A DNA stretch of 64,000 nt from an uncultured Marvinbryantia sp. (GCA_937915375.1 CALDMO010000042.1:80570-144569); one strand, 5' to 3'. Shown: positions 1-10,276, counted from the stretch's first letter. Made by a program: numbers and translations. Notes: generated by a model from the letters alone, not told the origin.

Positions 1-1065
1 CTGCAGGCGCCTTCCGAAGTGCTTGACACCGGCAACAGCGGTACAACCACGCGCCTGATCTCCGGTATTCTTGCCGGACAAAATTTTGAAACCATCTTAA
101 ACGGCGATGCTTCGATTCAAAGCCGTCCGATGAAGCGTATCATGGAGCCGCTCACACAGATGGGGGCGGATATCATCAGTATTAAGGGCAACGGCTGCGC
201 GCCGCTTCAGATTCGGCCAGCCGCTTCACTGCATGGAATCTCCTACAAATCACCGGTAGCATCCGCCCAAGTAAAATCATGTATCTTACTGGCAGGATTA
301 TATGCGGATACTCCAACAAGCGTCATCGAACCGCAATTATCACGTAATCATACCGAATTAATGCTCTCCGGATTCGGCGCAGATGTCCGTACAAAAGACA
401 CCACCTCCACCATCTGTCCGGAACCCGATCTGCGTGCTGAAAAAATCAAAGTGCCGGGAGATATTTCTTCCGCCGCTTATTTTATCGCTGCTGCGCTTGC
501 TGTTCCTAGTTCCGAACTGCTGATTAAAAATGTCGGCATCAACCCAACCCGTGACGGCATTCTTCGCGTTCTGCTGGAAATGGGCGCCGATATTTCTTTA
601 ATAAATAAAAAAATCAGCGGCGGAGAACCAACTGCTGATCTGCTTGTAAAATATTCTTCTTTAAAGGGTACAACGATTGGCGGAGCACTCATCCCCACAC
701 TGATCGACGAACTGCCTGTGATCGCCGTACTGGCCGCTTTGGCAGACGGCGTCACCGTCATCCGCGATGCACAAGAATTAAAAGTCAAAGAATCTAATCG
801 TATTGATACCGTCGCCACTGCCCTCTTAGCTATGGGAGCCAGAGTGCAGGCAACCGACGACGGCATGATTATTGAAGGCGGTTATCCGCTGCACGGCGCT
901 GTCGTTGACAGTCATCTCGATCACCGCATCGCTATGAGTTTTGCGATTGCCGCTCTCGCAGCGGACGGGGAAACCGAAATCACCAGTGCGGATTGCGTCC
1001 GCATCAGCTATCCGGAATTTTATGAAACATTATATCGTTTACGATTCCCTCTTGCCTCTACTTAA
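1..1065 (+). CDS. aroA: 3-phosphoshikimate 1-carboxyvinyltransferase (EPSP synthase), 5'-truncated by window edge
   Basis: Sixth step of the shikimate pathway: transfers enolpyruvate from PEP to shikimate-3-phosphate in the cytoplasm. The frame is open from base 1, so the gene starts upstream; 354 residues remain of a family of about 430. Near the start is the EPSP-synthase signature [12 protein letters not shown], and near the end [18 protein letters not shown] with the conserved SYPEFYETL tail. A GTG at base 19 lies inside the signature and is not the true start. The stop codon overlaps the 3' end of the convergent queA gene by 8 bases. Identification is secure; only the 5' boundary is unknown. 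Confidence 0.96.
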   Translation: MQAPSEVLDTGNSGTTTRLISGILAGQNFETILNGDASIQSRPMKRIMEPLTQMGADIISIKGNGCAPLQIRPAASLHGISYKSPVASAQVKSCILLAGLYADTPTSVIEPQLSRNHTELMLSGFGADVRTKDTTSTICPEPDLRAEKIKVPGDISSAAYFIAAALAVPSSELLIKNVGINPTRDGILRVLLEMGADISLINKKISGGEPTADLLVKYSSLKGTTIGGALIPTLIDELPVIAVLAALADGVTVIRDAQELKVKESNRIDTVATALLAMGARVQATDDGMIIEGGYPLHGAVVDSHLDHRIAMSFAIAALAADGETEITSADCVRISYPEFYETLYRLRFPLAST

Positions 1066-2083
1066 TCAGCATCGCATCGCCAAAACTAAAGAATCGATAC
1101 CTCTGCTCCACCGCCTCTTTATATGCTGCTTCAATATTTTCTTTTCCGGCAAGCGCGGACACCAGCATCAGAAGCGTAGATTCCGGCAGATGAAAATTTG
1201 TGATCAATTCATCCAGGATCTTGAAGCGATAGCCCGGATAGATAAAAATATCAGTCCAGCCGCTTCCGGCATGGAGAATACCGTTTTCATCCGCCGCGGA
1301 TTCGAGCGTACGGCAGCTCGTTGTTCCGACACAGACAATTTTACCACCGTTTGCCTTTGTTTCATTGATCAGTTTCGCCTGATCCTCCTCAACAATATAA
1401 AACTCAGAATGCATATGATGACTGGTCACATCTTCTACCTTAACCGGGCGGAACGTTCCAAGTCCCACATGCAATGTCACATGTGCCAGCTTCACACCCT
1501 TTGCCTGAATTGCTTCCAGAAGCTCCGGTGTAAAATGCAGTCCGGCTGTCGGAGCGGCAGCCGAGCCGTCATGCTTCGCGTAAACAGTCTGATAACGGTT
1601 TTTATCCTCCAGCTGATGCGTAATATACGGAGGCAGCGGCATCTGTCCCAGTTCATCGAGAATTTCCTCAAAAATCCCTTCATACGCAAACTGAATCAGA
1701 CGATTTCCTTCCTCCGCTACTTCCAACACCTTTCCGGTCAAGCGGCCGTCTCCAAACGAAATTTCCGTGCCCGGTTTTGCTTTTTTACCTGGTTTTACCA
1801 AAGTCTCCCAAATATCATTTTCCCGGCGTTTCAAAAGAAGAATTTCAATCTTCGCATCTGTTCCCACCTTACTACCGTAAAGTCTCGCCGGAATCACCTT
1901 TGTATTATTTACCACCAGACAATCGCCCGGATTAAGGTACTCGATTATATCCTTAAAAACACGGTGCTCGCGTCTGCCTGTCTCTTTATCCAAAACCAGC
2001 AGCCGTGAAGCGGAACGATCCTTAAGCGGATCCTGCGCGATCAATTCCTGCGGTAAATCAAAATAAAAATCTGATGTTTTCAT
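1058..2083 (-). CDS. queA: S-adenosylmethionine:tRNA ribosyltransferase-isomerase
   Basis: Adds the epoxycyclopentanediol ring, taken from the ribosyl part of SAM, to 7-aminomethyl-7-deazaguanine in tRNA, giving epoxyqueuosine. The product is 341 residues, the usual length. It opens with the family pattern [20 protein letters not shown] and carries the conserved blocks [24 protein letters not shown] and [10 protein letters not shown]. An AGGAG ribosome site lies 5-9 bases before the ATG. The tail overlaps convergent aroA. A histidine-phosphatase gene lies 57 bases upstream on the same strand, possibly co-transcribed. No other queuosine genes are in the window. Confidence 0.97.
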   Translation of the reverse strand: MKTSDFYFDLPQELIAQDPLKDRSASRLLVLDKETGRREHRVFKDIIEYLNPGDCLVVNNTKVIPARLYGSKVGTDAKIEILLLKRRENDIWETLVKPGKKAKPGTEISFGDGRLTGKVLEVAEEGNRLIQFAYEGIFEEILDELGQMPLPPYITHQLEDKNRYQTVYAKHDGSAAAPTAGLHFTPELLEAIQAKGVKLAHVTLHVGLGTFRPVKVEDVTSHHMHSEFYIVEEDQAKLINETKANGGKIVCVGTTSCRTLESAADENGILHAGSGWTDIFIYPGYRFKILDELITNFHLPESTLLMLVSALAGKENIEAAYKEAVEQRYRFFSFGDAMLIK

Positions 2084-2140
2084 ATACTCTCCTGTCTATT
2101 CTATATCAGTATGTCTGCACAACTTCAACCTGATACATCC

Positions 2141-2752
2141 TTAATAAAATAATTTTCCTTCTTCTACCAGTTCGATGTTTTCATCCGTACATTCCAAAAT
2201 CGCCACACCGCAGTTCGGCGCGACCCCCCTATTCCAAAAATCTTTCATTTCATAGGGATGCAAACTGTTCAGCATTGCCCGCACCGCCGCGCCATGGCTG
2301 GATACTAAAACCGTTTTATCCGAAAGCTCCGGTCTACTGCAGATATCTCTTAAAAACTCTGCCGTGCGGTTCGCCAATTCTTTCATAGATTCGCCATCCG
2401 CGGGCGGCACATACCGTTCCGGATGATTAAAAAAATTAAAAACCTCCGGGCTGTCAAACTGTCCTTCGCCCGGACTCCAGTGTGTTCCCTCATATTTGCC
2501 GAAGCTGATCTCTATAAGCCTCTCATCCTCAATAAGCGGCACACTGCGCGCCCCTAGCACCAGCCGCGCCGTCTCTTTCGCTCTTTTTAAGGGACTGGTG
2601 AACGCCAGGTCAAAGGGAATTTCCTTCATCCCCTCTCCGGTACGCTTTGCCAGCTCTCTACCGTTTTCATTCAATTCAATATCGCTTCTTCCCTGCAGCA
2701 GACGTTCTTTGTTCCACATCGTCTGTCCGTGCCGGATGATATATATTTTCAT
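2141..2752 (-). CDS. Histidine phosphatase family protein (phosphoglycerate-mutase-like)
   Basis: Cytoplasmic phosphatase of the branch-1 histidine phosphatase superfamily. The catalytic motif IIRHGQTMWN stands at residues 3-12, and the second catalytic histidine is in VLVSSHGAAVRAML. The ATG at 2752 is chosen because it places RHG at the canonical N-terminus and follows GGGGAAG; an in-frame upstream extension reads as unrelated sequence. The product is about 203 residues, normal for CobC/PhoE/GpmB-like members. The substrate cannot be told: cofactor-dependent mutase, cobalamin phosphatase and general phosphatase are all possible. It may share a transcript with queA. Confidence 0.85.
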   Translation of the reverse strand: MKIYIIRHGQTMWNKERLLQGRSDIELNENGRELAKRTGEGMKEIPFDLAFTSPLKRAKETARLVLGARSVPLIEDERLIEISFGKYEGTHWSPGEGQFDSPEVFNFFNHPERYVPPADGESMKELANRTAEFLRDICSRPELSDKTVLVSSHGAAVRAMLNSLHPYEMKDFWNRGVAPNCGVAILECTDENIELVEEGKLFY

Positions 2753-2918
2753 GCCGCTTCCCCATTTCCGTAAATAAGCCTTTCGCACACTGCGCCTCAG
2801 CATTGCCCATCTGCTTCTGCCGAGAAACACTCCAGTATTTCCGCATTCGTGCCTGTCTCTTACAGTAAACCGTAAATCTGACAGATGTCAAGCTTTTTCT
2901 GCGCACAAAAGCTATCAT

Positions 2919-2953
2919 GCAAAACGGCATAGCCGAAGCCATGCCGTTTTTTT
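2919..2953 (-). terminator. Rho-independent terminator of pheST
   Basis: A perfect 10-bp stem (2921-2930 with 2941-2950) extends on the minus strand to 13 bp closed by a C(UUCG)G tetraloop. It is flanked by T-runs on both sides, four on the minus strand and seven on the plus. It lies 37 bases beyond the pheT stop. Confidence 0.8.
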
Positions 2954-2989
2954 ATAAAATTCAGGTGCCAAGGCACATGCTTTGTTATC

Positions 2990-5407
2990 CTACTGTCTCA
3001 ATACAATGCCCATAGATTCCAGACCGTTTAAGATTTTTTTCATTGCCGCTGTCACATCTGCTTCTTCCAGAGTCTTATCTTTCGCGCGGAATACGATTGA
3101 ATATGCCATAGACTTAAATCCTGCTTCAATCTGTTCGCCCTCGTAAATATCAAACAGCTGGTAGCTCTCCAGATATTTTCCGCCGCGCTGAGCGATCATC
3201 TTTTCAATATCGCCAGCCAGAATTTCTTTCGGTACTACCATACTGAGGTCGCGTGTCACAGCTGGGAATTTCGCAATGCCTTCAAATTTACGGTCAAAGG
3301 ACGCATATTCTACAACAGCCGGCATATCCAAAACCGCCACATAGGTACGCTCGCCAATGCCGTAATTGTCAGCCGCCTGCGGATGCAGTTCGCCCAAGTA
3401 TCCGAGCACTTTTCCATCATATATGATATTTGCCTGACGTCCCGGATGCAGATACGGTTTTCCTGCTTTCGGATCGTAGGTCAGCGTTCCATGCAGACCT
3501 GCTTTTTCAAAGAATTCTTCCACAACGCCTTTCATCACATAGAAGTCGCCGTCGCCATACATACCGAGCGTCAGCTGCATACGCTCCTCCGGAAGTTCCG
3601 TAAGCGGCAGCGCCTTCGGCAGGTATACATTGCCAAGTTCATACAGGCGTACGTTTTTGTTTCTGTGATTATAATTAAATGCCAGAGAATTCAACATTCC
3701 ATTTAAAGAAATCGTTCTCATAATGCTGAAATCCTCACCAAGCGGATTAGAGATCGTCACTGCCTGACGCAGCTTGTCATCTGCCGGAAGCAGCAGCTTA
3801 TCAAATACCTTCGGACTTTCAAAGGAATAGCAATAGCCCTGTGAAAAACCGCAGAATTCCGCAATCTCTCGCGCAGTCTGCTGAATGCGCAGATAAAACG
3901 GCAGCTTTCCGGTGGTCGCCTCCCCTTTCGGAAGCGTAGTCGGAATGTTGTCATAGCCGTAGAATCTTGCCACTTCCTCAGCCAGATCGGCAGTACGGAA
4001 AATATCATGACGGAACGTCGGCGCGATAATTTCTTTCGTTTCCTCGTCATATTCCAATTCCACACTCTTGAAATAACCCAACATTTCCTCTGCCGAAAGA
4101 TCAGTTCCAAGCAGAGCGTTAATTTTTTCCGGTTCAAACGGAACGCGTACCGGCTCTTTTTTCTTGCTGTAGACATCCACCATGCCGCCGACTACTTCAC
4201 CGGCTCCTAATTCCTCCATCAGCTGACAAGCACGGTCGATTGCTGCCTGCGCATTATTTGGATCAAGACCTTTTTCAAATTTTCCGGAAGCATCTGTACG
4301 CAGACCGATTTTCTTTGCGGAAAGACGGATATTCGTTCCGTCAAAGCATGCCGCTTCAAACAACATCGTTTTGACATCATCCGTAATCATGGAATTTTCA
4401 CCGCCCATGATACCGGCAATGCCGACTGCTTTTTCACCGTCACAGATCATCAGCACGGAATCATCCATTGTGCGTTCCTGACCATCGAGCGTTACGAATT
4501 TTTCTCCTTTTTCCGCACGCCGCACCACGATTTCGTGACCCGCGATACGATCATAATCATACGCATGCATCGGCTGTCCGTACTCTTCCATGACATAGTT
4601 AGTAATATCCACCACATTGTTGATCGGACGGATACCGTTCACTGCCAATCTTCTCTGCAGCCATTTCGGAGACGGACCGATCTTAATATTTTTTACGATT
4701 CTTGCTGTATAACGCGGGCAGAGTTCCGGATCTTTCACGGTTACTTTTACATAATCATTCGCGTCCTCATCATTGCCTGTTTTCGTCACAACCGGCGGGC
4801 AAAACGGTCTCCGGAAAGTTGCCGCCGCTTCTCTGGCGATGCCAAGTACGCTGTAACAATCCACACGGTTGGATGTAATCTCATATTCAAAAATCACATC
4901 ATCCAATCCAAGCGCTTTCACAGCGCTTTCTCCTACCGGAGCATCCTCCGGAAAAATATAGATGCCGTACTCCGGCGATTCCGGATACATCTCCTTTGTA
5001 GAACCAAGTTCTTCGATCGAGCACATCATGCCGTTTGATTCTACTCCACGCAGCTTGCCTTTTTTGATAGCGATACCGCCCGGTGTCATTTTTCCATCAT
5101 GACCGCCCGCTACGCGTCCTCCATCCAGAACAACCGGAACCTTATCGCCTTCTTTTACATTCGGCGCTCCGGTAACGATCTGTGTTACCTCTGTTCCAAC
5201 ATCCACCTGACAGATGATCAGTTTGTCCGCATCCGGATGACGTTCAATCTTTTTAATCTGACCAATCACAATTTTTTCCAAATCCTGATCCAGTCTCTGA
5301 TAACCCTCTACCTTTGTGCCGGACAGCGTCATTGCGTCCGTATATTCCTGTGCCGTACATTCCAGTTCCGGAACGTAGGCTTTGATCCATGATAATGAAG
5401 TATTCAT
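2990..5407 (-). CDS. pheT: Phenylalanine--tRNA ligase beta subunit
   Basis: Beta subunit of the alpha2-beta2 enzyme that charges tRNA-Phe; it holds the editing site and tRNA contacts. The 805 residues follow the bacterial domain order: N-terminal tRNA-binding OB domain (roughly 40-150, with HPDADKLIICQVDVG), B3/B4 editing domain (about 210-390), B5 domain, catalytic-like core, and a C-terminal anticodon-binding FDX-ACB domain (from about 710, KFPAVTRDLSMVVP). GAGGAG precedes the ATG. The gene starts 22 bases after pheS and shares its T-box-controlled transcript. Confidence 0.98.
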   Translation of the reverse strand: MNTSLSWIKAYVPELECTAQEYTDAMTLSGTKVEGYQRLDQDLEKIVIGQIKKIERHPDADKLIICQVDVGTEVTQIVTGAPNVKEGDKVPVVLDGGRVAGGHDGKMTPGGIAIKKGKLRGVESNGMMCSIEELGSTKEMYPESPEYGIYIFPEDAPVGESAVKALGLDDVIFEYEITSNRVDCYSVLGIAREAAATFRRPFCPPVVTKTGNDEDANDYVKVTVKDPELCPRYTARIVKNIKIGPSPKWLQRRLAVNGIRPINNVVDITNYVMEEYGQPMHAYDYDRIAGHEIVVRRAEKGEKFVTLDGQERTMDDSVLMICDGEKAVGIAGIMGGENSMITDDVKTMLFEAACFDGTNIRLSAKKIGLRTDASGKFEKGLDPNNAQAAIDRACQLMEELGAGEVVGGMVDVYSKKKEPVRVPFEPEKINALLGTDLSAEEMLGYFKSVELEYDEETKEIIAPTFRHDIFRTADLAEEVARFYGYDNIPTTLPKGEATTGKLPFYLRIQQTAREIAEFCGFSQGYCYSFESPKVFDKLLLPADDKLRQAVTISNPLGEDFSIMRTISLNGMLNSLAFNYNHRNKNVRLYELGNVYLPKALPLTELPEERMQLTLGMYGDGDFYVMKGVVEEFFEKAGLHGTLTYDPKAGKPYLHPGRQANIIYDGKVLGYLGELHPQAADNYGIGERTYVAVLDMPAVVEYASFDRKFEGIAKFPAVTRDLSMVVPKEILAGDIEKMIAQRGGKYLESYQLFDIYEGEQIEAGFKSMAYSIVFRAKDKTLEEADVTAAMKKILNGLESMGIVLRQ

Positions 5408-5429
5408 GTTTCTCTCCTCTCATTGCTTA

Positions 5430-6449
5430 TTAGAACTGTTTTAAGAAACGAATATCGTTTTCATACAGCAGACGCATATCGTCAATTTCATATTTCAGCA
5501 GCGCGATTCGCTCCAGACCGGCACCGAATGCAAAACCAGTGTACTCGTTCGGATCAATACCGCACATTTCCAACACATGCGGATGCACCATACCGCAGCC
5601 GAGAATCTCGATCCAGCCAGACCCCTTACAGAAACGACAGCCCTTTCCTCCGCACTTAAAGCAGCTCACATCCACCTCCGCGCTCGGCTCAGTGAACGGG
5701 AAATGATGCGGACGGAATTTCGTCTTTGTTTCCGGTCCAAACAGTTCTTTTGCAAACTCTTCCAGAGTTCCCTTCAAGTCCGCAAAAGTAATATTTTTAT
5801 CAATAACCAATCCCTCAATCTGATGGAAAGACGGAGAATGGGTTGCATCCACTTCATCGGAACGGAACACGCGTCCCGGTGAGATCATACGGATCGGAAG
5901 ATTTCCTTGTTCCATTCTGCGCGCCTGCACCGGAGAAGTCTGAGTACGCAATACGATCTCTTTATTGATATAGAAAGTATCCTGCTCGTCCTTCGCCGGA
6001 TGATTTGCCGGAATGTTCAGCTTTTCAAAATTATATTCATCATACTCTACCTCAGGGCCTTCAATCACTTCGTAGCCCATGCCGATGAAAATACGTTCTA
6101 CCTCTTCTCTGGCGATTGTATTCGGATGGCGATGACCGACATTATTTTTCTTTGCCGGAAGTGTCACATCAATCACTTCTTCTTTTAACTGCTGCTCTCT
6201 TGCAGCCGTTTCCAGCTTTGTCTTTGCAGCGTCAAGCACTTCCTCGATCACCGCTCTTGTCTCGTTCACCATCTGACCGACCATCGGGCGATCCTGCGGC
6301 GCAACATCTTTCATTCCTTTTAATACCGCCGTCAGCTCGCCTTTTTTTCCAAGAAACGCCACACGCACTTCGTTCAGTTTTTCCAGTGAGTCTGACTGCT
6401 GGATCTGTTTCACGGCCTCTTCTTTGATGGCCTGAAGTTTTTCTTTCAT
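5430..6449 (-). CDS. pheS: Phenylalanine--tRNA ligase alpha subunit
   Basis: Catalytic alpha subunit of the Phe-tRNA synthetase. The 339-residue product has an N-terminal coiled coil (about 1-85) followed by the class II core, with motif 2 around [20 protein letters not shown] and motif 3 as [13 protein letters not shown] four-cysteine cluster, [14 protein letters not shown], interrupts the core as in many Firmicute PheS proteins. The start at 6449 follows AAAGGAGAATATT; a longer frame to 6497 has no ribosome site and runs towards the leader's terminator. First gene of the pheST operon, controlled by the upstream T-box leader. Confidence 0.98.
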   Translation of the reverse strand: MKEKLQAIKEEAVKQIQQSDSLEKLNEVRVAFLGKKGELTAVLKGMKDVAPQDRPMVGQMVNETRAVIEEVLDAAKTKLETAAREQQLKEEVIDVTLPAKKNNVGHRHPNTIAREEVERIFIGMGYEVIEGPEVEYDEYNFEKLNIPANHPAKDEQDTFYINKEIVLRTQTSPVQARRMEQGNLPIRMISPGRVFRSDEVDATHSPSFHQIEGLVIDKNITFADLKGTLEEFAKELFGPETKTKFRPHHFPFTEPSAEVDVSCFKCGGKGCRFCKGSGWIEILGCGMVHPHVLEMCGIDPNEYTGFAFGAGLERIALLKYEIDDMRLLYENDIRFLKQF

Positions 6450-6522
6450 AATATTCTCCTTTCTTTTTGTGCAGGGAGGACATAAAATTTTCATCACACT
6501 AAATAACGTTTCTTAATATGAC

Positions 6523-6806
6523 AAAAAAGCTCCGTCCCAAATAGGGACGAAGCTAATATCCGTGGTACCACCCTGCTTCCTGTCATAGACAGGCACTCCA
6601 ACTCTGCGTAACGTGCAGTTCCGTCATTTTCTACGCGCCAACTGCCCGCGGCAGCGGTTTCAAAAATGCAGCTCCGGTGGGAAATTCGCCTCAACATCTG
6701 AACCCCGGGAAGCTTCCAGCCGATGACTCCCCTTCTCTGGTAGGGAAAATGATGTGCTACTGACACCTTCTTCGCTTTTGTTATATTGCGGTCACCCGCT
6801 TCTAAT
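6523..6806 (-). promoter_or_regulatory. T-box riboswitch leader of pheST
   Basis: About 280 nt between promoter and pheS. The conserved T-box AGGGTGGTACCACGG reads on the minus strand at 6574-6560. Directly after it is an 11-bp GC-rich hairpin (about 6529-6554) followed by TTTTTT, the terminator that competes with the antiterminator. T-boxes bind the cognate tRNA: uncharged tRNA-Phe pairs with the specifier and T-box and allows read-through. I did not fold Stem I, so the Phe specifier (UUC or UUU) is not assigned. Confidence 0.93.
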
Positions 6807-6811
6807 TACTC

Positions 6812-6840
6812 ATTCTACCCACTTCCAAAATGAATGTCAA
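6812..6840 (-). promoter_or_regulatory. Sigma-A promoter of the pheST leader
   Basis: TTGACA (6840-6835), a 17-base spacer and TAGAAT (6817-6812) on the minus strand. The predicted start is near 6805, directly at the head of the T-box leader. Confidence 0.85.
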
Positions 6841-6848
6841 GCAGAAAT

Positions 6849-7691
6849 TCAGAATAATTCCTCGTCCGCAAAGGCATCCGGATATTCCATATAACAGTTG
6901 ACCTCCGCTCCCACGAACAGCAGCCACATACAGGAATACAGCCAGAGGATCATCATCACAACCGTTGTCAGGCTGCCGTAAACCGACGAAAATCGCCCCG
7001 CATGGTCAAAATAAATAGAAAACCCATAAGAAAAAATGGACCAGGCCGCTGCCGTGAATACCGCTCCCGGTATCTGACGAATAATATTTACTTTGCAGTT
7101 CGGCAGCGCACAGTACATCGCCAAAAACACCAGCGAAAGCACAAAAATAGAAAGCACCGCGCGAAAGCTGATAATAATTCCGCTGAATTGGTTTAAAAAA
7201 GGCAGGTAATGCAGAACCGTATCCTGAATGCGGTTGCCGAACAGCATCAGTGCCATTGCCAGCAGAATCGCCAGCAGCAAAAACAAAATATAAATCCCGG
7301 AACGCAGACGCATAAACAGGTAATTTCGACTCTCTCTCACACCGCGAACAGAATTCAGCCCATTCGTGATCGCCAAAACGCTGCGGCCGGTCGCCCAGAG
7401 CGCCGCAATCACCGTACCGGAAAGAAGCGCCGTAGAGCTGTTGAACAACTCCTGTACAATACTGACGATCACATCATAAAAGCTAGCCGGAAGCACTTCC
7501 AGAAGCATCTCCATCAACATTTCCTGTGTCAGCATCGTATACTGGATCAGCGTCAGCAACAGCATAAAAAACGGGAAAAAACCCATAATGATAAAAAGCG
7601 CGGTCTGGGCCGCAAACGCATCCACCCGATCTTTTTTCATTTTCCACAGAAATCTGCGGATCGTTCTGATGTACTCCGATATCTGATTCAT
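6849..7691 (-). CDS. YihY/virulence factor BrkB family membrane protein
   Basis: An integral membrane protein of 280 residues. It shows the YihY/BrkB layout: a short basic N-terminus, AAQTALFIIMGFFPFFMLLL as the first membrane segment, a loop with VLPASFYDVI, and several further hydrophobic segments up to the C-terminal VVMMILWLYSCMWLLFVGAE. About six membrane helices are expected. The family was once called 'ribonuclease BN', which is not supported for these proteins; the transported or bound substrate is unknown. It stands alone between the pheST promoter and spoIID, and I see no terminator at its 3' end. Confidence 0.85.
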   Translation of the reverse strand: MNQISEYIRTIRRFLWKMKKDRVDAFAAQTALFIIMGFFPFFMLLLTLIQYTMLTQEMLMEMLLEVLPASFYDVIVSIVQELFNSSTALLSGTVIAALWATGRSVLAITNGLNSVRGVRESRNYLFMRLRSGIYILFLLLAILLAMALMLFGNRIQDTVLHYLPFLNQFSGIIISFRAVLSIFVLSLVFLAMYCALPNCKVNIIRQIPGAVFTAAAWSIFSYGFSIYFDHAGRFSSVYGSLTTVVMMILWLYSCMWLLFVGAEVNCYMEYPDAFADEELF

Positions 7692-7786
7692 ACTTCCCCC
7701 CGGCCGCGCACCAAGTCGCTTTTTATGTCTATCAGTTTATCATGTATGCTGCTTTTTCGCAAGCCGTGCCTGTACGAACGCTTTTT

Positions 7787-9088
7787 TTAATTCATTTCTT
7801 CAACCACCGCCGCATCATAGTATGCCGCCAGAATCTCATCAAATGTCATTCCCTGCCGTGCCATCTGCTTTGCTCCGTTTTGACTCATCCCGTTTCCGTG
7901 TCCGTAACCGCCGCCCAAAATGGCATAGCCGGTAAGTTCTTCATTCTCGTACTGCGGACACAAAATCAAAAACGCGCTCGGAAGCAGAGTCAGATCCGTT
8001 TTTTCTTCCCCGTTTTGCAAAATCACAATCGGACGAAACTGTGCCAGATATCTGCGAATCTCATATTCCCCCTTAATCAGTTTCCGCTCTCCGCTTGCAA
8101 GAACCGCCTGCAAAAGCTGCGCGGCGCCGTCTGGTCTTCGTTCAAGAATTTCCAACGACTGTACCCCCGGCAAACTTTGCAGAAAAATCTCGCACTCCCA
8201 GCGAAACCACGGTTCCTCCGCTTCATAGGCTGCCAACGTATTATCTGTCAAAAAGGCAACAAAAACCGTCTCCGCAGATAAATCCTGCTTTGTGTTTCGC
8301 CCGCAGGAAGTCGAATAATACAAAGCATCGATCAACTGACCGTCTTCTTTCAGTACCATTCCTCTTGTCTCATAAACAGCCTGATCGGTACTGACCGCTC
8401 TGTCCTGATTGTTATACACCTGATAAGATACGCTGTCATCCACGTCAGCAAAAAATTCCTGCGCTCTGCCCTCCTGCATCTGACGAACCGCATATGTTCT
8501 GGCACAAACCGCCTGCGCTTTTAACGCCTCCTCCGGATAGGAAGACGGCATCTCGCTCGGAACCACACAGCAAAGATATTCTTCCAGAGAAAGTTCATTG
8601 ATCAGCAGCAGACCATTTTCCGTTTTCCGAATTTCCAGTTTTCCCGGATACTCTGCGTTTGTTTTATCCCGCTGCAGATTCTCAATCAGAAAGGATTCCT
8701 GTTCACTCTCCAAAAAAATCACATCACTTTTCTGAAAACAGGGATTTTCCGCCGTAAGAAGCAGTTCTGTCCGCGGCTCATATTCCACCTGTGAAGTTCC
8801 ATCCGAAACAGTAAATGCCGTCTCAGAGGTAAGCTGAATTTTCTCATGATAAGAAGACGCAAATCCAGCTGTTTTGATCAGTACACGAATCATACGGTCC
8901 GTTTTTTCACTCTCCGTCATTTTTACCTCCTGCTCCATTTCCGTCTGCTCCGCATCCGGTTCTTCCCGCAATGTTGCATTAACCATCCATGCATCCTGCA
9001 TGCGTTTCTCTTTCTGCCTTCCCCCATCAAAAAAACAGATGAGCAGTATCGTCAAAATACCCCCGCACAAAAAAATAATTTTCCGCAT
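7787..9088 (-). CDS. spoIID: Stage II sporulation protein D (SpoIID/LytB domain)
   Basis: Lytic transglycosylase of the engulfment complex (with SpoIIM and SpoIIP), active at the outer face of the mother-cell membrane. The 433 residues begin with a membrane anchor (about 4-20). The SpoIID domain is clear: LSLEEYLCCVVPSEMPSSYP carries the catalytic-type Glu, followed by EALKAQAVCARTYAV and, near the end, GYGHGNGMSQNGAKQMA. AGGAGG precedes the ATG. It is somewhat longer than the Bacillus protein (about 340), mostly in the N-terminal linker. LytB-type vegetative relatives exist, but in a genome with spoIIIA and spoIVB a sporulation role is the simplest reading. Confidence 0.88.
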   Translation of the reverse strand: MRKIIFLCGGILTILLICFFDGGRQKEKRMQDAWMVNATLREEPDAEQTEMEQEVKMTESEKTDRMIRVLIKTAGFASSYHEKIQLTSETAFTVSDGTSQVEYEPRTELLLTAENPCFQKSDVIFLESEQESFLIENLQRDKTNAEYPGKLEIRKTENGLLLINELSLEEYLCCVVPSEMPSSYPEEALKAQAVCARTYAVRQMQEGRAQEFFADVDDSVSYQVYNNQDRAVSTDQAVYETRGMVLKEDGQLIDALYYSTSCGRNTKQDLSAETVFVAFLTDNTLAAYEAEEPWFRWECEIFLQSLPGVQSLEILERRPDGAAQLLQAVLASGERKLIKGEYEIRRYLAQFRPIVILQNGEEKTDLTLLPSAFLILCPQYENEELTGYAILGGGYGHGNGMSQNGAKQMARQGMTFDEILAAYYDAAVVEEMN

Positions 9089-9108
9089 TTTGATCCTCCT
9101 AATACAGC

Positions 9109-9140
9109 AAAAGCCGCGGTCTTCTTCTGCCGCAGCTTTT
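9109..9140 (-). terminator. Terminator downstream of galM
   Basis: An 11-bp stem with one G-U pair (9109-9119 with 9130-9140) flanked by four T on the minus strand. It lies between the galM stop and the spoIID start, isolating the two genes. Confidence 0.6.
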
Positions 9141-9185
9141 CTTTTGCAGTATTTACATATAGTATTTCCAAAATGCGGAAATTAT

Positions 9186-10229
9186 TTACGAAAATTTATA
9201 AATTGTTGTTGTCTGATATTTTTCGCCCGCTTTTAAGATCGGAGAAGCAAAGTTTTCATGATGAACGGCATCCGGATAGAACTGTGTTTCCAAACAGAAA
9301 CCGCCCCGTTTTTGATATGCTTTGCCGTCTTTTCCAATCCAGGTATCCTCAATAAAATTGCCGGCATAGAACTGAATCCCCACACAGTCCGTGAATACTT
9401 CCATCGTTCTGCCGCTGATCGGCGCTTTTGCCTCAGCCACTTTTTTGAAAGAACCGTCTGTATTTAACGCAAAATTGTGATCAAAACCTCCGCCGAACCG
9501 GATTTGTTCATCATCCGCATCGATATCCTGTCCGATCCGTTTTGCCTGACGGAAATCGAACGGCGTACCCGTTACCGGGCGAAGTTCTCCTGTCGGAATA
9601 GATTCCGCATCTGTCGCAGTCATAGCATCCGCGTCAATCCATAAGGTATGATCCAGAATGCTGCCGAAATCATGACCTTCCAGATTAAAATAACTGTGAT
9701 TCGTCATATTTGCGATCGTATCCTTGTCGGAAACCCCTTCATAACTGATTTTTAATTCATTATTTTCTGTCAGAGTATAGGTAACGCTGACATCAAAATT
9801 TCCCGGGTACCCCTGCTCCATATCCGGACTGTGATGTGAAAATTTCACCGCAAGAGCCGTCTCATCCGTTTCCATCTCCCAAATCATACGATCATATCCC
9901 TTGATACCGCTATGTAAGTTGTTGCCTTTTTCATTTTGATCCAATGTGTAAGTAACACCGTTAATTTCAAAAGACGCACCGCCGATACGATTGCCGCTTC
10001 TTCCAATCGTCGCCCCCAGATATCCGCCGTTTTTTGCATAATCCACTACGTCCGCATAGCCGAGCACTACGTCCGCCGCTTTTCCGTTCTGATCCGGGAC
10101 AACTACGGATACCAGTGTCGCGCCAAAATCCGTCACCTCCACCGACATCCCATTTGCGTTAGCAAGAGTCACCAGTTTTGCCTCTCTTCCATCGCTCAAT
10201 TTACCGAATTTACTAATTTTAATACCCAT
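9186..10229 (-). CDS. galM: Aldose 1-epimerase (galactose mutarotase)
   Basis: Interconverts alpha and beta anomers of hexoses, chiefly galactose or glucose. The 347 residues match the GalM family: NHSYFNLEGHD with the catalytic histidine, GGFDHNF, and CLETQFYPDAVHHENF with the catalytic glutamate. Start 10229 (MGIKISKFGK) has AAGGAG eight bases upstream. The frame stays open to 10382, but that stretch is the 6S RNA gene and its terminator, so the longer reading is rejected. No other galactose genes are nearby. Confidence 0.94.
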   Translation of the reverse strand: MGIKISKFGKLSDGREAKLVTLANANGMSVEVTDFGATLVSVVVPDQNGKAADVVLGYADVVDYAKNGGYLGATIGRSGNRIGGASFEINGVTYTLDQNEKGNNLHSGIKGYDRMIWEMETDETALAVKFSHHSPDMEQGYPGNFDVSVTYTLTENNELKISYEGVSDKDTIANMTNHSYFNLEGHDFGSILDHTLWIDADAMTATDAESIPTGELRPVTGTPFDFRQAKRIGQDIDADDEQIRFGGGFDHNFALNTDGSFKKVAEAKAPISGRTMEVFTDCVGIQFYAGNFIEDTWIGKDGKAYQKRGGFCLETQFYPDAVHHENFASPILKAGEKYQTTTIYKFS

Positions 10230-10250
10230 AATTTTTCTCCTTGTTATATC

Positions 10251-10276
10251 AAAAGAGAGCCTTGCGACTCTCTTTT
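10251..10276 (-). terminator. Terminator of the 6S RNA gene
   Basis: Stem of nine pairs (10251-10259 with 10268-10276) with an 8-nt loop and a T-rich 3' side on the minus strand. It directly follows the closing stem of the 6S RNA and lies 22 bases before the galM start, so galM needs read-through or its own promoter. Confidence 0.7.

Noticed and set aside
941..2008. A 355-codon plus-strand open frame opposite queA
   Set aside because: It lies entirely antisense to a secure queA gene, has no ribosome site, and its composition is that of complemented coding sequence.
2676..2942. An 88-codon minus-strand frame overlapping the histidine phosphatase
   Set aside because: Out of frame with a well-supported gene and no homology or ribosome site.
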